From assembly GCA_902582105.1 (NCBI GenBank), contig CACHQT010000003.1:17507-81506 (forward strand): DNA of 64,000 nt, read 5' to 3'. This document shows, one piece after another, positions 58,799-64,000 of the stretch. Under the pieces are notes generated by a model. It did not search any database. It saw nothing but the letters and a program-made list of their open reading frames with translations, and was not told the origin of the DNA. Source of the stretch: an uncultured Pelagibacteraceae bacterium (GTDB lineage Bacteria > Pseudomonadota > Alphaproteobacteria > Pelagibacterales > Pelagibacteraceae). Position numbers and translations under genes: made by a program. Each line of letters starts with the position of its first letter. The first letter of the stretch is position 1.

Positions 58799-60459
58799 TA
58801 GTTAAGGGAGTTATAAATCCATCCATCGTCAATAGACTTTAAATCATTTAACAAAGGTGCACCTTGAAACATGCAAATTCTTAACCATTTATCCGATCTT
58901 GGATCAAATTTTACTGCGCCAAAAAATGATAGCTTCAATCTTAACATATCAATTGGCATTAATTTAGATCCAATAGTGTTATCCTGAATTTCAGAATATG
59001 GAAAATTTTCTGAAATAAAAGCTCTTCTTACGACATGTCTCAAATCATTATTCTCCATTAAAAATTTTCCAATTGATAAGCTATTTTTTTTATTTGAAAT
59101 CCTTTCGTGCAAAATTTTTATATCCCGAGCAATTGCAAGAGGTTGTTCTAGCTCTGAACCATAGTCGAGATATCTGTCTGCTAATCTTGGTTCTTCTTTG
59201 TTTTTAGATATAAACCAATAATTTTGATTATTTTCCTTTTTCGAAAAATCAATTTTAATTATTTCTGAATAATTGTTTTCTAAGATATTTCTTAAATTTT
59301 CGATATTTTTTTGGGTGGGTATATTAAAATGTTTTTCTTCATCGGCGCTCATTTTTTTAACTAAAGGATTAGTAATGTCATCATATGGTTCCATCATCAA
59401 AGATACAATATATTCAATACATTCATCTTTTAAATTTTTTTCACACCACAAATATAACTCATTAAAGGAGTATTTGCCTTTAAAATTAAAATCGTCATTT
59501 ATAAAATTTATTAATTTTTCCATATCTTTTAGTAATCCAAATATTTTTTTTTTTTGAAATTCACTATCTGTGTTCCATGAAGTAATATTTTTTTGTGATT
59601 TTATTAAATTTTTTTTGAATAGTTCAAATTCATTATCTTTTACCTTTTCAATTTCCCTAATTTTTTTTAAAGATATCTCTCTAGCTAATATCCAATTATT
59701 TAGCAAAGTTGGATGGTTTACTATAAAGGGAGCCATACCTAAACCAGTCGAGTTTCCAATTCCAAGATTTCTACAAATATTTTTATCTAGCGATACTGCT
59801 TTTCTTGGATTTTTTTGTCTGGCAATATGATTAACTTGATCAAAAGTAAACTCTCTTACCAAATAAACTAACATCATTTCTAGTCTAAATGGACCGCAAA
59901 TTTCATCTCTATTTTTGATTCTAAATCTATCTGCAAGGCCAAATTTTCCAGATCCATATACTGCTGTTGTTCTATAAAGGTACCCTACTTCGAATAGTTT
60001 ATTTTTATCTGGTTGTCTCCCTTCAGATAAACTTTCAACAACATGATTGAATATTCTAAGTGATTTATTTGCTCTCGATAAAGTTAATTCTTTATATGAA
60101 AGTCTACCAACTTCTTGTTTGGGAACGTCATTAAAGAGTCTGTCTAAATCTTTTTTAGTAGGCACTCCATCGTGAAGCGTAAATGCTGTGTCCCATTTTG
60201 TTGCTATAACTCTATCAGATCTCTCGTCATCTTTTATATGATTGGCAAAACAAACCAATGAATAGGTTCTGCTATTCTTACTAAGTGAATAAACAGCTCT
60301 ACCATGACCGTTTTCATCTAATTCAAATAAATCTCTTTTATATTTCCAGTCTTTAAATTCTTTTAAAAATGATCTTAAAAAAGATAATTTTGATTGATGA
60401 AAAGATCCTAGCTTAGACAATTTCATTACAATTTTTGGATCTCTTAATTGTACTTCCAT
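58798..60459 (-). CDS. Conserved-looking 553-aa protein of unknown function
   Basis: Long intact ORF with 1-bp overlaps to both neighbours; no family recognised. Confidence 0.8.
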   Translation of the reverse strand: MEVQLRDPKIVMKLSKLGSFHQSKLSFLRSFLKEFKDWKYKRDLFELDENGHGRAVYSLSKNSRTYSLVCFANHIKDDERSDRVIATKWDTAFTLHDGVPTKKDLDRLFNDVPKQEVGRLSYKELTLSRANKSLRIFNHVVESLSEGRQPDKNKLFEVGYLYRTTAVYGSGKFGLADRFRIKNRDEICGPFRLEMMLVYLVREFTFDQVNHIARQKNPRKAVSLDKNICRNLGIGNSTGLGMAPFIVNHPTLLNNWILAREISLKKIREIEKVKDNEFELFKKNLIKSQKNITSWNTDSEFQKKKIFGLLKDMEKLINFINDDFNFKGKYSFNELYLWCEKNLKDECIEYIVSLMMEPYDDITNPLVKKMSADEEKHFNIPTQKNIENLRNILENNYSEIIKIDFSKKENNQNYWFISKNKEEPRLADRYLDYGSELEQPLAIARDIKILHERISNKKNSLSIGKFLMENNDLRHVVRRAFISENFPYSEIQDNTIGSKLMPIDMLRLKLSFFGAVKFDPRSDKWLRICMFQGAPLLNDLKSIDDGWIYNSLN

Positions 60460-61427
60460 TAATTAATTCCTTTATAAAAATTAAACCAGTTATTTCCTAG
60501 TATATCGTTAACCTCTTCGGTACTAAACCCTACTTTTTTTAAACCAGCTTCTAAATTCTTGAAACCTCTAGCGTCTATAAACCAATCAGGTTGTTTTGGA
60601 AAACCTGGTTTCTTTTCAGATCCTTCTCCATAGTTTTTTTTTTTTGTCCATGTGCCATTTCTCATCCATTCAACAACACTGTCGGGTTGATTTAAACAAA
60701 GATCTGAACCAATTCCTACATTTTTAACTCCCATTATTTCACAAGTTTTTGCAACCATTTCACAGAAACTTTCTAACTTACAATTAGTGCCGTCTTTTAA
60801 ATGATGAGCGTACAAAGATAAACCTAGCATTCCTCCACTCTGGCTCAAAGCTTTTAATAGTTGATTTGATTTATTTCTTAAAGCATTGTACCAAAAAGAT
60901 GGGTTAGCATGAGTTATTGCTATAGGTTTTTCACTAATTTCAATAGCATCAAAAGTACTTTTTTCCGCTGAGTGAGACATATCAATTACAATGCCCAATC
61001 TATTCATTTCTTTTATTGCTTCTCTACCAAAATTTGTGACACCTCCATCATTTTTTTCATAACAACCTGTCGCAAGAAGAGATTGGTTGTTGTATGTAAG
61101 TTGCATAAATCTACATCCATGATCGTAAACTTTTTGAAAAAGTTCGATATCATCTTCTATTGGAGAGCAATTTTGAAAACCAAAGAAAATTGCAGTTTTT
61201 TTATCAATTTTTGCTTTTTCTATATCTTTAAAGGTTTTTCCTAAAAAAATTAAATCTGAGTTGTTAGAAAAATATTTATTCCATTCCTTAGTTATATTTA
61301 CAAATTCATCATAATCCTCGTGATATACCAAAGTGACATGGACCGCATCGAGGCCTGCCTCTCTATTTATTTGAAATACTTCTCTTGACCATTTGCAATA
61401 TTGTAGATTATCAATTTTATAATTCAT
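60459..61427 (-). CDS. Membrane dipeptidase (peptidase M19/renal dipeptidase family)
   Basis: LGIVIDMSHSAEKSTFDAIEISEKPIAITHANP; VGIGSDLCLN; ILGNNWFNFYK. Confidence 0.9.
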   Translation of the reverse strand: MNYKIDNLQYCKWSREVFQINREAGLDAVHVTLVYHEDYDEFVNITKEWNKYFSNNSDLIFLGKTFKDIEKAKIDKKTAIFFGFQNCSPIEDDIELFQKVYDHGCRFMQLTYNNQSLLATGCYEKNDGGVTNFGREAIKEMNRLGIVIDMSHSAEKSTFDAIEISEKPIAITHANPSFWYNALRNKSNQLLKALSQSGGMLGLSLYAHHLKDGTNCKLESFCEMVAKTCEIMGVKNVGIGSDLCLNQPDSVVEWMRNGTWTKKKNYGEGSEKKPGFPKQPDWFIDARGFKNLEAGLKKVGFSTEEVNDILGNNWFNFYKGIN

Positions 61428-61476
61428 ATTATTAGATATATATTAGTGCTAAATTTTTTGATATTAAAAGATATAA

Positions 61477-61971
61477 ATGAATTATAAAAAAAAAAGACCA
61501 AAAGTCGCTATCATTATGGGTAGTCAATCAGATTATTTAACCATGAAACTTTGTCAAAAAGTCCTAAAAAGACTTAAAATTAAATATGAAACAAAAATTG
61601 TATCTGCCCATAGAACACCGGATAGAATGTATGAATTTGCAAAATCAGCAGAGAAAAATGATGTTTCTGTAATTATAGCTGGAGCTGGAGGATCAGCACA
61701 TCTTCCTGGGATGGTGGCAGCGCTAACAACAATTCCTGTAATTGGCGTTCCAATAGAAAGTAAAAAACTGAAGGGACTAGATAGTTTATTATCGATAGCT
61801 CAAATGCCGAAAGGAATACCTGTTGCAACTGTTGCTATTGGTAAAGATGGAGCAGTTAATGCAGGTTTGCTTGCTGCATCAATAATATCAATTAGTCACA
61901 AAAATATTAGAAAAAATTTAAATCTCTGGAGAAATAAACAAACAAAATCTGTAAAAAAGAAACCTAATTAA
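61477..61971 (+). CDS. purE: N5-carboxyaminoimidazole ribonucleotide mutase
   Basis: [40 protein letters not shown]. Confidence 0.96.
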   Translation: MNYKKKRPKVAIIMGSQSDYLTMKLCQKVLKRLKIKYETKIVSAHRTPDRMYEFAKSAEKNDVSVIIAGAGGSAHLPGMVAALTTIPVIGVPIESKKLKGLDSLLSIAQMPKGIPVATVAIGKDGAVNAGLLAASIISISHKNIRKNLNLWRNKQTKSVKKKPN

Positions 61972-61972
61972 A

Positions 61973-63021
61973 ATGATTAATCCAATTATTGGAATAATTG
62001 GTGGAGGGCAGCTAGGTAGTATGCTTGCTGAAGCTGCAAAAAAAATAAATATTAAAACAATAATATTCAGTGATGATTTGGACTCTCCAGCAAAAAACTT
62101 TTCAGATGAATTCTTGTGTGGAAGCTATGAAGACGAAAACAAAATAAAAGAATTCATAAACAGAGTTGATATAGTGACATTTGAATTTGAAAATATTCCA
62201 TATCAAACTCTAAAAAAAATAAATGAAAGCAAAAAAGTTTTGCCAAAACCTGAAATTAATAAAATAGTACAAAACAGATTATCAGAAAAAGATTTTTTGA
62301 ATAAGATTAATGTTAACACAACCAAATATGTATCAATAAAAAATGATAAAGATTTAAAATCAAATACAGATTTGTTACCTGGAATGTTAAAAACTTGCAC
62401 AATGGGGTACGATGGAAAAGGTCAATATAAAATAAATTCAAGTCAAGAACTAGAAAATTTAAGTTTAGATTTTAAAAAAGAATTTATTTTAGAAAAGTTA
62501 ATAAATTTAAAAAAGGAAATTTCTATTATCATTACAAGATATGGAAGAGGACGATACGAAATTTATGAGCCAATAGAAAATATTCATGAGGATCAGATTT
62601 TAAAATATTCAAAGATACCCTCAGATATAAATACTACTATCTCGAAAAAATCAGAAGATTGGGCAATTAAAATTTCTGAAGAATTAGATTACATAGGAAC
62701 TTTGTGTGTAGAATATTTTATTGATAAAAATGACAATCTATATGTAAACGAAATTGCACCAAGAGTTCACAATTCAGGCCATTTAACAATTAATTCACAT
62801 AACGTAAGTCAATTCGAAAATCATATCAGGGCAATTTCTGGCTTAGATCAAATTAAAACTAAAAAAATTTATGATGCAAAAATGGTAAACTTAATTGGTG
62901 ATGATATTAGCAATTATAGAAAAAAAAATTTAAGGATAACGAATTTTTTTTTTATTATTTAAAAAAAGAAATAAAAAAAAAAAGAAAGATGGGACACTTC
63001 ACTGTAATAGAAAAATGTTGA
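61973..63021 (+). CDS. purK: N5-carboxyaminoimidazole ribonucleotide synthase, apparent -1 nt frameshift near the 3' end
   Basis: GIIGGGQLGSMLAEAA; EIAPRVHNSGHLTINS; listed ORF stops at 62962, but the PurK-like C-terminus (DNEFFFYYLKKEIKKKRKMGHFTVIEKC) continues in another frame to 63021. Confidence 0.88.
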
Positions 63022-63111
63022 AATATAATCTTAGATTTTGTAATTAATGATGTGTCAAAATTTATAATAATCTTATTCGTGCTAATAAACTACAATACAA
63101 TTTTGAATTCT

Positions 63112-64000
63112 ATGGAAAATAAACCTTATCATCATTTAAAAGATGGAACTTTCAGAAATCCCGAGGGATCTCCAGTAAGAGATAAGAAATTTAACTGGAG
63201 TTATAAAATATTTAATAAAGAAAAAAAAAAACTAGATATGAATATTCCAAAAGAACACGTTATTGAAAAAAATGAAGTAATAAAATCTTTGGAAGAAAAT
63301 AAAAACAATGATTATATACTCTGGATTGGTCATGCAACGTTTTTAATAAAGTTAGGAAATACAACTATCATTACTGATCCAGTCTTTGAGAAGAATATGG
63401 GACCACTAATATTTGGTCCTAAAAGATTTGTTGATGCAGCTATAAATTTAAATGAGTTACCTAATATTGATTTGTTTCTTTTGACACATAATCACTATGA
63501 TCATCTTAGCACCAGAACAATACAAAAATTTCCCTATAAAAAAGCTAAAGTTGCAACTGCTTTAAAACTTGGAAAATACTTTTCAAGAAATGGTTTTAAT
63601 GATGTTAACGAACTAGACTGGTATGATCAAATAAAAATTAACGATGTAAAAATAACATTTGTACCTGCGGTACACTGGTCGAAAAGAAGTCTTTGGGATA
63701 CAAACAAAACTTTGTGGGGTAGCTTCTTAATTGAGTACAAAGACAAAAAGTTTTTCTTTGCATGTGATACTGGTTATGGAAATATTTATAAAGAACTTGG
63801 CGAAAAATATGGACCAATAGATTTAACGTTTATAAATATTGGTGCTTATAATTTTTATCCTATGGCTCCTAAAAAAGATAAATCAATTTACCATACTAAT
63901 CCTGAAGAAGCTCTTAATATTGGAAAAGATTTAAAAAGTAAAAAAGTTTTAGGAATGCATTGGGGAACAGTTGTTTTATCTTTAGAGCCAATTATGGAGC
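63112..64000 (+). CDS. MBL-fold metallohydrolase (NAPE-PLD/UlaG-like), truncated by window end
   Basis: Hand translation MENKPYHHLKDGTFRNPEGSP...ILWIGHATFLIKLGNTTIITDPVF...LLTHNHYDHLS; open to window end. Confidence 0.88.
   Translation, partial: MENKPYHHLKDGTFRNPEGSPVRDKKFNWSYKIFNKEKKKLDMNIPKEHVIEKNEVIKSLEENKNNDYILWIGHATFLIKLGNTTIITDPVFEKNMGPLIFGPKRFVDAAINLNELPNIDLFLLTHNHYDHLSTRTIQKFPYKKAKVATALKLGKYFSRNGFNDVNELDWYDQIKINDVKITFVPAVHWSKRSLWDTNKTLWGSFLIEYKDKKFFFACDTGYGNIYKELGEKYGPIDLTFINIGAYNFYPMAPKKDKSIYHTNPEEALNIGKDLKSKKVLGMHWGTVVLSLEPIME

Noticed and set aside
1-64000. CRISPR arrays, prophage, transposons, tRNA/rRNA genes
   Set aside because: No repeat-spacer arrays, integrase/transposase motifs, or recognisable tRNA/rRNA seen on either strand by reading.

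Overview
This 64 kb window is very AT-rich and densely coding. It looks like part of an alphaproteobacterial chromosome of SAR11/Pelagibacterales type; that placement is inferred from base composition, gene content and compact operons, not from a phylogeny. I recognised no rRNA, tRNA, transposase, prophage or CRISPR array. Main blocks: a surface-glycan-like cluster (0.7-7.2 kb); a Pta-like gene plus an HpsN-like dehydrogenase (8.2-10.4 kb); a sulfur/cysteine run with a small Cys-rich metallothionein-like ORF missing from the ORF track (12.2-15.4 kb); a run of small NTF2/VOC/DsbA-fold enzymes (15.9-19.3 kb); a two-photolyase module with DUF2805, DUF2256 and DUF393 partners (19.6-23.7 kb); a beta-propeller/autotransporter-like outer-membrane protein (24.2-26.5 kb); a molybdenum island with sorA-type sulfite dehydrogenase, moaA/C/D/E, a form II coxSLM-type hydroxylase and moaB (33.7-45.7 kb); glnA; an iscR-sufBCDS-sufU-type Fe-S operon with an IscR-like box (50.3-56.7 kb); a tightly coupled four-gene operon of mostly unknown function (58.0-61.4 kb); and purE-purK, where purK has an apparent 1-nt homopolymer frameshift. 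The strongest leads are the purK frameshift, the metallothionein-like ORF, the 58-61 kb operon and the photolyase module. All family assignments were made by reading protein motifs, without database searches.
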